Source: Planctomycetota bacterium (GTDB lineage Bacteria > Planctomycetota > Phycisphaerae > WQYP01). Taken from it: DNA of 7,277 bases. The stretch is taken from positions 1-7,277 of the forward strand of contig JAJZEY010000109.1 in NCBI GenBank assembly GCA_021805585.1, written 5' to 3'. Shown here piece after piece: positions 1 through 6,451 of this stretch. The position numbers and the translations under genes are program-made. A model generated the notes under the pieces. It saw only the letters and a program-made list of their open reading frames with translations, did not search any database and was not told where the DNA came from. Every line of letters begins with the position of its first letter. Position 1 is the stretch's first letter.

Positions 1-1407
1 GTCTTGTAACAGAGTGATCTCGGCCCGTAATTCCGTGATGGTCCGGGCGGCGGATGCCTGGTCCACGACGCGTTCCTCGGTTTCCTCAATTTCCCGGTCT
101 GGCGCATCATCAAGGTCTTCAAGGTCGTCATCGGTCATGGCGGTCAGCCCTGCCGTCATGTCGATTTCCGCGCCGCGCTTCAATAGCTGTTCTTCGCGCA
201 GGCGTTTTTCAAGACGCTCGCGGCGACGGCGTAGAGATTGCAGGATCGCCTCCGGCGACGATGCCAGCCGGCGTTGGAGAATCGTCAGGGCAAAGCCGAC
301 AGTTCCCTTGCGGCCTTCGTTTTCCAATGCGTCGGCACGATTGAATTCCTCCCGGACGTAATCGGTAACTTGTTTGTAAAGCTGCGATTCGGCGTCGGAC
401 AGCGAGTAATTCACGGTGTAAGCCCGGCGTTCCGGGAACAGGGGCGTTCCATCGAATTTAAGCAATTGTTCCTTGACCAGCCGGCGCATCATGTCGGCGG
501 CGTCGGAAACATGAACGCCGTCACGAAATTTTCCTTCGAAGCGGTCGCCGTCAAGCAACGCCATGAATAACTGGAAGTCGGCTTCCTTGCCGTTGTGCGG
601 CGTGGCTGTCAGCAACAGAAAATGCCGGGTAAGGGTGGAGAGCAGTTGGCCGAGCCGGTAGCGTTTGGTGTATTTGATTTCGTTGCCGTAATACGTGGCA
701 CTGAGCTTGTGCGCCTCGTCGCAGACGATCATATCCCAGTCTGTTTGCCGCAATTTGGCCTGCACGTCTTCGTTGCGGCTGAGCTTATCGAGTCGGCAAA
801 TCGCCAGTGGCTTATCACGGAACCAGTTGCCGGTGCGGGCTGTTTCAAGGGCGTCATTGGTCATGATCTCAAACGGCAGGTGAAACCGGCGGTCGAGTTC
901 ATCCTGCCACTGTTCGGCAAGGTTACCGGGGCAGACGATCAAGCATCGTTGCAAATCGCCGCGGGCAATCAGTTCCTTGATCAATAAGCCTGTCATGATT
1001 GTTTTGCCGGCACCGGGGTCATCCGCCAGAAGAAAGCGAAGCGGCTGACGGGAAAGCATGTCGCTGTAAACCGCCGTGATCTGGTGGGGCAATGGCTCGA
1101 CAAGTGATGTGTGAACGGCGAGCAGCGGATCAAACAGGTACGCCAGCCGGATGCGGTTGGCTTCGGAAATTAAACGAAACCGCGTACCGTCGCCGTCAAA
1201 ACTCCACGGGCGGCCGGCTTCGACAATCTCAAGTGTTGGCTCGCGGTCGCGGTAGAGTAATTCGTTACCCAGTCGTCCGCCGGCGTCCTTGTAGGTCACC
1301 TCAATGGCGACCGTGGCGATCCAGCGAACATCGCTGATCGTGACAAGACCATCCGGCAGAATCCCTTTCACTGCCGAACCACGGGTGATTTGTTCAAGTG
1401 TTGCCAT
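1..1407 (-). CDS. SNF2-family DEAH helicase, defence-island type (C-terminus cut by window edge)
   Basis: A continuous minus-strand frame of 469 codons runs from ATG at 1407 to the window edge with no stop. The translation carries helicase motifs in order: Walker A ADDPGAGKT (residues 128-136), motif Ia LIVCPGNLAEQW (156-167), motif II CDEAHK (229-234) and motif III LTATPHNG (266-273). A charged, helical region then begins (about 385-450, with RRRRERLEKRLREEQ). These fit the N-terminal RecA-like domain of SNF2/RapA-like ATPases. The second RecA domain (motifs IV-VI) must lie beyond position 1. Such proteins translocate on double-stranded DNA using ATP. In family terms it resembles helicases of phage-defence loci such as DrmD of DISARM or those beside DUF1156/DUF499 genes. 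The assignment to one system is inference, because no partner gene is visible. ATG 1407 is the only ATG after the in-frame stop at 1435-1437. The ribosome site (GGAATTGAG) is weak. Confidence 0.9.
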   Translation of the reverse strand, partial: MATLEQITRGSAVKGILPDGLVTISDVRWIATVAIEVTYKDAGGRLGNELLYRDREPTLEIVEAGRPWSFDGDGTRFRLISEANRIRLAYLFDPLLAVHTSLVEPLPHQITAVYSDMLSRQPLRFLLADDPGAGKTIMTGLLIKELIARGDLQRCLIVCPGNLAEQWQDELDRRFHLPFEIMTNDALETARTGNWFRDKPLAICRLDKLSRNEDVQAKLRQTDWDMIVCDEAHKLSATYYGNEIKYTKRYRLGQLLSTLTRHFLLLTATPHNGKEADFQLFMALLDGDRFEGKFRDGVHVSDAADMMRRLVKEQLLKFDGTPLFPERRAYTVNYSLSDAESQLYKQVTDYVREEFNRADALENEGRKGTVGFALTILQRRLASSPEAILQSLRRRRERLEKRLREEQLLKRGAEIDMTAGLTAMTDDDLEDLDDAPDREIEETEERVVDQASAARTITELRAEITLLQD

Positions 1408-1434
1408 GAACTCAATTCCATAAACTGCCGGGCG

Positions 1435-1713
1435 CTACTTCGCGACTAGCGCGATTGCAGCCAGGCCCAATAATGCTATCGCGGTAACCTGGCGGTCCTG
1501 TTTTTCACTTGCGCGTCGCTGGATGAATTTCTCCACGCTTGCGCGAATCTGTTGTGCGTCATTTTCAAAAACAGGTCCCCACATCGATAGGGCACCAGCA
1601 CCCGGCCCGCAATGCCGCGGCTTTTGAACTGACTTGGGCCGAAGAATTTTGGAGATCGCGTTGTCGGCATCAGAACCCGCTTCCCGTTCTTCCGAAATTC
1701 CGGAGCCTCGCAC
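1435..1713 (-). CDS. short frame with hydrophobic C-terminal helix, 27 bp upstream of the helicase
   Basis: I do not recognise this product. The frame ends at TAG 1437..1435, in the same reading frame as the helicase, whose ATG follows 27 bp later. Possible starts are GTG at 1713 (92 aa) or ATG at 1584 (49 aa); neither has a strong ribosome site. The frame stays open further upstream to about 1875, so it could also be the surviving C-terminal end of a broken gene. The last 49 residues look most protein-like: a charged, probably helical part (QQIRASVEKFIQRRASEKQ) followed by a hydrophobic stretch VTAIALLGLAAIALVA and a final lysine. This is the layout of a small tail-anchored membrane protein. 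Overlapping frames (1736..1476 on the same strand, 1539..1913 on the other) are equally open, so coding status is uncertain. Confidence 0.25.
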   Translation of the reverse strand: MRGSGISEEREAGSDADNAISKILRPKSVQKPRHCGPGAGALSMWGPVFENDAQQIRASVEKFIQRRASEKQDRQVTAIALLGLAAIALVAK

Positions 1714-1770
1714 TGACCACTGAGCCGATAGGCCAACTAAATTGTTGGTGTACCGACCCGCGAAAGCATA

Positions 1771-1787
1771 CCGCGGAAATGCCGCGG
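1771..1787. repeat. GC-rich hairpin after the transposase remnant
   Basis: CCGCGG at 1771-1776 and CCGCGG at 1782-1787 pair around a 5-nt loop. The hairpin begins 4 bp past the TAG of the transposase remnant. It could be a terminator stem or part of the IS end, but no T-tract follows on the minus strand, so it is only a weak terminator candidate. Confidence 0.35.
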
Positions 1788-1790
1788 CGG

Positions 1791-1994
1791 CTATCGCACG
1801 CGCCCCGTACCCATTTGACCAAGGTGCGTGACACGAAATGCCGCAGGTCGGAGCTTCCGATGGAGCGGGAAGCTATCCCAGCGGTCATCTTGGCCCAATC
1901 GCAGCGCGCGTAAAGCCAGGATTGCCCTGCCATCGCCTCGGTTCCAGAACTGCTCGGTGCCTTTCACTCGCTTATTAAACTCAGACGCTCCCCG
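1791..1994 (-). pseudogene. transposase C-terminal remnant (ISKra4-like)
   Basis: On the minus strand, codons from just after an in-frame TGA (1997..1995) to TAG (1793..1791) read as a 67-residue fragment with no usable start codon. It contains EFNKRVKGTEQFW, then AILALRALRLGQDDRWDSF. I recall this combination (RVKGTE-FW, then an A-LxLRA block and a DDRW-type end) from the C-termini of ISKra4-family transposases. That recognition is from memory, not a search. Upstream of 1994 the resemblance stops, so the N-terminal and catalytic parts are gone or scrambled. The piece is therefore an IS scar rather than a working element. It lies between tRNA-Ser and the helicase, which supports past mobile-element activity at this site. 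Confidence 0.55.
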
Positions 1995-2279
1995 TCAACT
2001 GGGCGCAAAACAGGCTTTGCTAAGAGAGAGTCTTCCCCTGCGGCAAGACCGCATGCGGCCCGTGAAAATGGGAGGATCGCCTTGGAAAGCAAACCCGCGC
2101 TCGAATGACGGTGCCTGGGGTGACCATAGTGGCACTGCCGCACGGTGACGGTACGCGTCCGGAAGGATGAAACGGTGCATGGCGTTTTGGCCAGCGTTAT
2201 CGGGTGCCCGCACACCGGCCGGCTGAAGCTGCGGCCGTTGGAATAATCGGCGCTCGCAAATTATTACAGTCCGCCTGAA

Positions 2280-2366
2280 CGGAGAGATAGGGATTCGAAC
2301 CCTAGTAGGACTTTCGCCCTAACCGGTTTTCGAAACCGGCGCCTTCAGCCACTCAGCCATCTCTCC
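2280..2366 (-). tRNA. tRNA-Ser (anticodon CGA)
   Basis: The minus strand folds as a class II tRNA. The acceptor stem GGAGAGA pairs with TCTCTCC, and the discriminator is G (position 2280), as usual for bacterial tRNA-Ser. The D arm contains TGGCTGAGTGGCTGAAGG. The anticodon stem CCGGT/ACCGG holds the loop TTCGAAA, giving anticodon CGA, which reads the serine codon UCG. A long variable arm (TAGGGCGAAAGTCCTA) follows, then the T arm AGGG-TTCGAAT-CCCT. The variable arm and anticodon together identify serine. CCA is not encoded (GTT follows the acceptor stem), so the 3' end must be completed by CCA-adding enzyme. No terminator is obvious downstream. Confidence 0.97.
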
Positions 2367-2371
2367 TGAAT

Positions 2372-2388
2372 ACCGAATCGGCTTCGGT
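2372..2388. repeat. leader hairpin just upstream of tRNA-Ser
   Basis: ACCGAA (2372-2377) and TTCGGT (2383-2388) form a 6-bp stem with a 5-nt loop, 5 bp upstream of the mature tRNA 5' end. It would sit in the 5' leader of the precursor if the promoter at 2401-2429 is right, where it could affect RNase P processing. It could equally be chance. Confidence 0.35.
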
Positions 2389-2400
2389 TCAAGACTGTTT

Positions 2401-2429
2401 ATCATGGCGTCTGCCTGTTGGCAGGTCAA
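2401..2429 (-). promoter_or_regulatory. candidate sigma-70-type promoter for tRNA-Ser
   Basis: On the minus strand, TTGACC (2429..2424, five of six matches to TTGACA) is followed after exactly 17 bp by CATGAT (2406..2401, four of six matches to TATAAT). The -10 box ends 34 bp before the tRNA 5' end, a normal spacing for a short leader. An alternative -10, TGATAA, lies two bases further at a 19-bp spacing. The match is moderate and planctomycete promoters are poorly conserved, so this is a candidate only. Confidence 0.4.
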
Positions 2430-2565
2430 GTTGGCGGGCGATTGGCCGAAAATCGGAAAATCGGAACGACCGCGGGGCATCGCACATCGGCGGTCGATAG
2501 GGGGGCAAGCCGGCCGATTGAACGGTGGGAATTATTGCCCGGTCGCTTTGCGAATCACGCAGCGC

Positions 2566-5022
2566 TTAATGCAGCTGAATAACCGGCGGGGGCGGCGGGG
2601 GGGGCTGGACCGGAAGCGGAGTCTGGTCTGGCGGTAAATTTTCGGCGGAATTCGGGCTGTTATTGTCAGGCGCGGTGGTCGGCTTTATCCCGCCGGTAAT
2701 CGCGGTTTTCGGTTGCCGTTCGGGCGGCAGTGGAATTGTTTTGCCGTCGGCGGCCGCGTACAGCAACATGTTCATCAGCAGTTTGCGGGCCGCGGCGGGG
2801 GCGTAGCCATTAATGCCCCAGGCATGGGTATTGATTAATCCGCTGGCGATATCATATGGGGAAAGAATAATCACGTATCGGCCGTGGTGCACCAGACCCA
2901 ATAGCTGTGGCCGGGTGGTAAAACTGTGGTAACGCAGATAAAAGCGACGGTATTGGACATGGGTGATGCGGCGGCTGGCGGTAATTCGGCCGTTATAGAT
3001 TCCGCTTGCGCCCGGAATTGGTTCCAGATAGGCCAGTGGGTAAATGCGGCTGACCATTTTTTCAAACGCGGCGGTAAATGCGGGGGAGGCGTTCATCGCT
3101 TCGCCCACCAGGGTTCCGCCATGGTTCAGATAGCCGCGCAGTTGTCGGACCACTTTCCCATGGAGGTGAAATGTGCGGGTTCCGGCCAGATACACCACAC
3201 TTGCGGAATCGGCTTTGGTAATGTTGGCCAGCGGTTTTTGCCGCGTGGTCAGGGTGGTGCGGTAACGCGCCGCCGCCAAGGCCGCCAGGTTTTGCCAGCC
3301 ATCGGGTTCCGGAATCCGCAGGCCGGCATGGCTGGCCAGAATCAGATGAATGGTGCGTTGGGGCGACCCCAGGCTTACCAGCGGCGGCGATGGATTCAGG
3401 CGCAGCTGAATGCGTCGCTTGCTGGTGGCGTAAAAATAAACATTCGCCGCCAGTTCAAAAGAACGCTTTCCGGGGCCAAAATCATTCATTCCCTGCCAGT
3501 CGGCACCCAGGTCGTGCGGGCTGTGTACCCATGTCACCCGCACGCCGTTGGAAAGCCCCATGATTCCCATACTTGCCGGAAGCGGGAATTGAACGTGGTA
3601 AATCCAGTTGTTCGGCTTAAGCGGCGTAAGCTTGCCGGAGTGGCGTGTGACGCGCAGGACGGTTTTTTCAATGGCGGCGGTGAAAGTTTTAGACCCGCCG
3701 TCCGCGGACGAAAAAATAATTCCACCATGATCCATAAAAATTCGAAAATGCCGGATATCCTGTGCGGTGAAATGCGGATCGCCATGGCCGGTAATCAGCA
3801 GGACGGGCGCGTCCAGCCAGTGGAGCGGGTTGGATGCAACATGCACGACCTGCCAGTTCAGGGTTTGTTCAAAGGCATTGCCGACCCATTGGGTCAGGTT
3901 GGCGTCATCATGCGACCGGGCGTCCCATGAACCGGCATAGGCCAGTTTGTTGAACACAATGGGGTTAAGTCCGCGGGCCAGGAAAAGCAGGGCATACGCG
4001 GTGGAGACCGCATCGGTCGGCTGACCCAGGACATAGCCGGTCCAGGCACCGCTTGGGCTTTGCCGGCGCATAATAAGTCCGGCACCGGCACGATACCAGT
4101 TCAGGCGGCCGAGCTTGCGCAAGCCGCTGGCCAGGCCCACGCGTTCCACGCCGTAAAGATAGTACATGTTGCCGCTGGTTTTAAAATGTTTTGCCAGCCA
4201 GGTCAGGCCGTTTTGAATATTCACATCATGATGCGGATTCAGATGCACGCCATTATGAATGTATAAATCTACAATAAACAGGCTGGCCAGACCGGCTGCG
4301 GTCATGGCCCGTGTGGAGGCGGACCCTTTCATGTAACCCCAGCCGCCATCGGAATTCTGGCTTTTGCGCCAGTGGGTGTCGCAACGTTGCCAGTAATCAA
4401 GTTTGGGGTCGATACCGACAATTCCGGCGGCCCATACGCCCAGGGCACCGTACTGGCTGTTGGAATTATCCCAGTCTCCGGGAAGCACGGGATTGGCCTT
4501 TTGGCCGTTCCAGGTGTAGTGATAGGCCCCGTCGCTGTGTTGGGAGTCAATCAGATATTGGGCGGCGCGGCGTAGCGCATGCATGACCGCCACGCGGTGA
4601 CTGGGAAACACGGTCAGTGCGCTGATTTGCAAAGATGCCACATATGTGCAGGCCGGATGCAGATGGTCAAGAAAATGCATAATCGGCTGCATGGTTTTGG
4701 AATCTGGCTGAAGGCGGTTTTGACCGGTGGCTTGCCCGGCTTCCAGCATGGCGTAGGCGGCCAGGCAGGTCGGCCCGCCCCAGTATCGCTGGTCGGGACT
4801 GGCTATTTCCCAGAATTTTTTCGGCTTTTCATGGCCCAGCAGAAACGCGATGCCCCGGTCAATCGCCGCCAGCACCCGCTTTCGTGTAACGGTTGGCCCG
4901 GCGACTTTGACCGCCGGGCCGGCCTGGGCCATGCCGGTTGAAAGCAATAGAAACAGGACAATCGCCAGGGCCGGCGGCCTGGGGTAAGCGGTCTTGGGGG
5001 GAATTGGGGTGGTTGTGTGCAT
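2566..5022 (-). CDS. exported alpha/alpha-toroid (prenyltransferase-like) protein with tandem DUF4159-like domains
   Basis: 818 residues from ATG 5022 to TAA. Residues 1-34 form a signal peptide (hydrophobic core LAIVLFLLLSTG, cleavage near AQA-GP). Residues about 45-360 resemble the alpha/alpha toroid of squalene cyclases and prenyltransferases, with repeated helix-end motifs QHSDGAYHY (161-169), SQNSDGGWGY (221-230) and QSPSGAWTGY (321-330). I see no DxDD-type catalytic motif or thioester motif, so it is probably a binding or structural fold. Residues about 385-560 look like DUF4159 (LDAPVLLITGHGD, then DHGGIIFSSADGGSKTF). Residues about 565-757 repeat that fold (SASVVYLAGTRTF, LNHGGTLVGEA, then an ARKLLMNMLLYAA helix). 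The tail (762-818) is proline-rich and ends PPPPPPPVIQLH. Planctomycete DUF4159 proteins often stand near MoxR/DUF58 genes; here it is apparently alone. Function is unknown, with a periplasmic or envelope role inferred. The ribosome site is weak. Confidence 0.9.
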   Translation of the reverse strand: MHTTTPIPPKTAYPRPPALAIVLFLLLSTGMAQAGPAVKVAGPTVTRKRVLAAIDRGIAFLLGHEKPKKFWEIASPDQRYWGGPTCLAAYAMLEAGQATGQNRLQPDSKTMQPIMHFLDHLHPACTYVASLQISALTVFPSHRVAVMHALRRAAQYLIDSQHSDGAYHYTWNGQKANPVLPGDWDNSNSQYGALGVWAAGIVGIDPKLDYWQRCDTHWRKSQNSDGGWGYMKGSASTRAMTAAGLASLFIVDLYIHNGVHLNPHHDVNIQNGLTWLAKHFKTSGNMYYLYGVERVGLASGLRKLGRLNWYRAGAGLIMRRQSPSGAWTGYVLGQPTDAVSTAYALLFLARGLNPIVFNKLAYAGSWDARSHDDANLTQWVGNAFEQTLNWQVVHVASNPLHWLDAPVLLITGHGDPHFTAQDIRHFRIFMDHGGIIFSSADGGSKTFTAAIEKTVLRVTRHSGKLTPLKPNNWIYHVQFPLPASMGIMGLSNGVRVTWVHSPHDLGADWQGMNDFGPGKRSFELAANVYFYATSKRRIQLRLNPSPPLVSLGSPQRTIHLILASHAGLRIPEPDGWQNLAALAAARYRTTLTTRQKPLANITKADSASVVYLAGTRTFHLHGKVVRQLRGYLNHGGTLVGEAMNASPAFTAAFEKMVSRIYPLAYLEPIPGASGIYNGRITASRRITHVQYRRFYLRYHSFTTRPQLLGLVHHGRYVIILSPYDIASGLINTHAWGINGYAPAAARKLLMNMLLYAAADGKTIPLPPERQPKTAITGGIKPTTAPDNNSPNSAENLPPDQTPLPVQPPPPPPPVIQLH

Positions 5023-5572
5023 CAGAATGATCCAGAAGCAGGGCGTTCAAAATGTCCGGTCCAATGAATCCGGATTCAACTCCCGCTCCCGGCGATAAGG
5101 CACAACCGCGGCCAAAGCCAGCCGCGCTGCGCACCAGTCAGGTGCACCGGGCAACGCAAGTGCCGCGCCAAACAGATTGCGTCCCATTTTTATCGGCATT
5201 GTCGGGGCATTCACTTGGCAAAATATGGTGGATTCGCCAGGCTTGGCGGACCGGCAAAAAGTTTTCTGTAAATTCTTTCTGGCAAATGGGTTAGGAATTT
5301 GGTTCAGGCGGCATACAGACTGAGTGAAATTGACTCTCAGGACGCCCCACACCGGCCCGACCGGTCTAAAAGCCGGCGAAAGTTCGCGAGATTCGTCGCC
5401 AAAGCGATTTTGCCCAGCCAATTCGCCGGCCACCGCCGGTGTTTGGCGCGAAGGGAAGTTACTGGGGCACTCCGCCTGAATCTGCGGGTGACGGGACGGC
5501 TTATGGCCTTCATGTCATTCACCGCAAGCCTCCAATCGGGACCTTGCCCGTAAATCAGGAACGAACGTCCCG
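5023..5572. other. 550-bp stretch without a convincing gene
   Basis: This separates the stop of the Cys-containing gene from the start of the toroid/DUF4159 gene. Open frames exist on both strands (for example 5052-5294 plus and 5433-5047 minus), but they overlap one another, carry no motif I recognise and lack good ribosome sites. It holds an AT-rich pocket around 5200-5300, which is the likeliest promoter region for the 818-residue gene. Also present are a small palindrome (CGCCA-GGCT-TGGCG, 5235-5248), a 9-bp inverted repeat (5372-5430), and a 6-bp inverted repeat (CGGGAC 5537-5542 with GTCCCG 5567-5572) directly after the upstream stop codon. I could not place a promoter with confidence. 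Confidence 0.5.
5372..5430. repeat. 9-bp inverted repeat with 41-bp spacer
   Basis: GCCGGCGAA (5372-5380) is the exact reverse complement of TTCGCCGGC (5422-5430). It lies mid-way through the gene-free stretch, about 350 bp upstream of the toroid/DUF4159 start. It could close a structured RNA leader or be a pair of protein-binding half-sites. GC-rich DNA yields such pairs by chance, so the role is open. Confidence 0.4.
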
Positions 5573-6169
5573 CTACACTTCTTCGGCCAGGATTCCGGAC
5601 AATTGGGTGGATACCTCTGCGATTTGTTCGGTGGTCAGATGCGGGTTTAGAACCAGCGTTTCGGGTTCCTGGCCGCGCGGCTGCATGCGCCAGAGTTCCG
5701 GCAGGGGATCGGCACCTGCAAATTGCTGTTGCTGGGCGCTGGAAAGCGCGGCGGTTCCCTCATAACGAAGCAGGCGTTTGCGCATCAGCAGCAACGCCAG
5801 CACAAAACGGAAACGCACATCCTGGGCGTCGTGGCGGTCCGCCAGACGGTTGAAAAGATCAAGCAGTACGGAATCATCCACAAAAAGGCGCGGTTTCTTT
5901 TCTCCCTGGGTCAGTTGTGCCCGCCACCAGGAAAACATTTCCGCCGGCGGGTTGGGGCGTTTGCCGGCTTCCCAGCAACTTACGCAAAAGTCGAGGCGTT
6001 CATAAGGCGGCTTGCCTTCATCGGCCTTTTCACGTTTTTCGGTTGCCGGCCATTCGACCAGAGCGGCCCAGCAGGGGCTGCCGGCGTTAAGCTCGGTTTG
6101 ACAGGCGGCGCATAGTTTGCCTGCTTTGCCTACATTCCACGTCTGATTCTGTAAGAGTCCTGTTGCCAT
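5573..6169 (-). CDS. conserved hypothetical Cys-rich (zinc-ribbon-like) protein
   Basis: 198 residues from ATG 6169 to TAG 5573-5575. The start is supported by AGGATA (6180..6175) about 7 nt upstream. The N-terminal third has five cysteines in a ribbon-like layout: CAAC (20-23), C33, and CVSC (62-65). A metal site could be built from the two CxxC pairs, with C33 as spare or alternative ligand; zinc binding is inferred. The middle has a conserved-looking WWRAQL (81-86) and LFVDDSVLLDLFNRLADR (95-112). A basic-hydrophobic helix RFVLALLLMRKRLLRYEG (121-138) follows, then a Gln-rich, less ordered tail. No signal peptide or clear membrane span is seen, so a cytoplasmic protein is likely. I recall proteins of this shape as planctomycete hypotheticals with no known role, but cannot name a family. 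A 280-bp gap separates it from the secreted-protein gene upstream. Confidence 0.82.
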   Translation of the reverse strand: MATGLLQNQTWNVGKAGKLCAACQTELNAGSPCWAALVEWPATEKREKADEGKPPYERLDFCVSCWEAGKRPNPPAEMFSWWRAQLTQGEKKPRLFVDDSVLLDLFNRLADRHDAQDVRFRFVLALLLMRKRLLRYEGTAALSSAQQQQFAGADPLPELWRMQPRGQEPETLVLNPHLTTEQIAEVSTQLSGILAEEV

Positions 6170-6184
6170 GCCGCTATCCTATGC

Positions 6185-6206
6185 GGATTGGAAAAAATCG
6201 CAATCC
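6185..6206. repeat. inverted repeat in the leader of the Cys-rich gene
   Basis: GGATTG (6185-6190) and CAATCC (6201-6206) are exact inverted repeats around a 10-bp spacer that contains an A6 run. They sit 16-37 bp before the start codon at 6169, immediately upstream of its ribosome site. The arrangement could be an operator or a leader hairpin acting on this gene. No matching second copy was noticed elsewhere in the window. Confidence 0.35.
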
Positions 6207-6296
6207 ATGGGAACCAAGCCGGCAATGCAGAGCAGGAGTTTGGAGAGAGTGGAAAGTAGAGCACATAAGGATAGGATAAGAGCGGCTGTCGCCCAA

Positions 6297-6353
6297 GGTG
6301 ACACAGGCATTCCTGCCTGTGCCTTACCCACAGACAAGTATGTCTGTGCCACC
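6297..6353. repeat. REP-like pair of inverted hairpin units (BIME-like)
   Basis: Two perfect hairpins lie side by side, each with an 8-bp stem and a 4-nt loop: CACAGGCA-TTCC-TGCCTGTG (6302-6321) and CACAGACA-AGTA-TGTCTGTG (6329-6348). Each is flanked on its outer side by GGTG (6297-6300 on plus; 6353-6350 on minus), so the second unit is an inverted copy of the first. The units match at 20 of the first 25 positions. One difference is compensatory: the stem pair G6307-C6316 in unit 1 corresponds to A6334-T6343 in unit 2. This is the layout of REP/BIME elements in intergenic DNA, which may act in mRNA protection or termination. I recall similar CACAGGCATTCCTGCCTGTG-type repeats in planctomycete genomes, from memory only. 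Frames through it are not genes. Confidence 0.8.
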
Positions 6354-6451
6354 CCGGGGCACCAGACGGCCACGATTTCCACCTTCTGATAACATTGGCA
6401 GGTCAGGTTGATTTGCAAGGCCCCGTGGCGGGATTGACGAAGCACTGGTTG

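Larger units (their letters stand above)
1408..2279. other. gene-poor, decayed stretch between tRNA-Ser and the helicase
   Basis: About 870 bp hold no full-length recognisable gene. From right to left: 2279-1995 has only short open frames on both strands, none of which I recognise. 1994-1791 is a transposase C-terminal remnant. 1787-1771 is a GC hairpin. 1713-1435 is a short frame with a hydrophobic end. The mixture of broken frames next to the 3' end of a tRNA is what an old integration or IS insertion site looks like; that reading is inference. I saw no second copy of the tRNA 3' end in the window, so no attachment-site pair can be claimed. Confidence 0.5.

Noticed and set aside
2449..2464. 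Tandem AAAATCGG duplication between the tRNA and the 818-residue gene
   Set aside because: Only two 8-bp units with no associated structure; too little to call a feature.
2926..3930. Plus-strand open frame of 334 codons
   Set aside because: It lies wholly antisense to the toroid/DUF4159 gene, has no recognisable domain and is explained by GC-rich codon bias on the other strand.
5052..5294. Plus-strand frame of 80 codons, divergent from the 818-residue gene
   Set aside because: No ribosome site, no motif, and basic low-complexity composition; a minus-strand frame over the same bases (5433-5047) is equally open. Treated as non-coding.
2419..6410. Near-identical 16-mers TTGGCAGGTCA(A/G)GTTG at 2419-2434 and 6395-6410
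   Set aside because: One mismatch in 16 bases over 7 kb is within chance expectation and neither copy has shared flanks.
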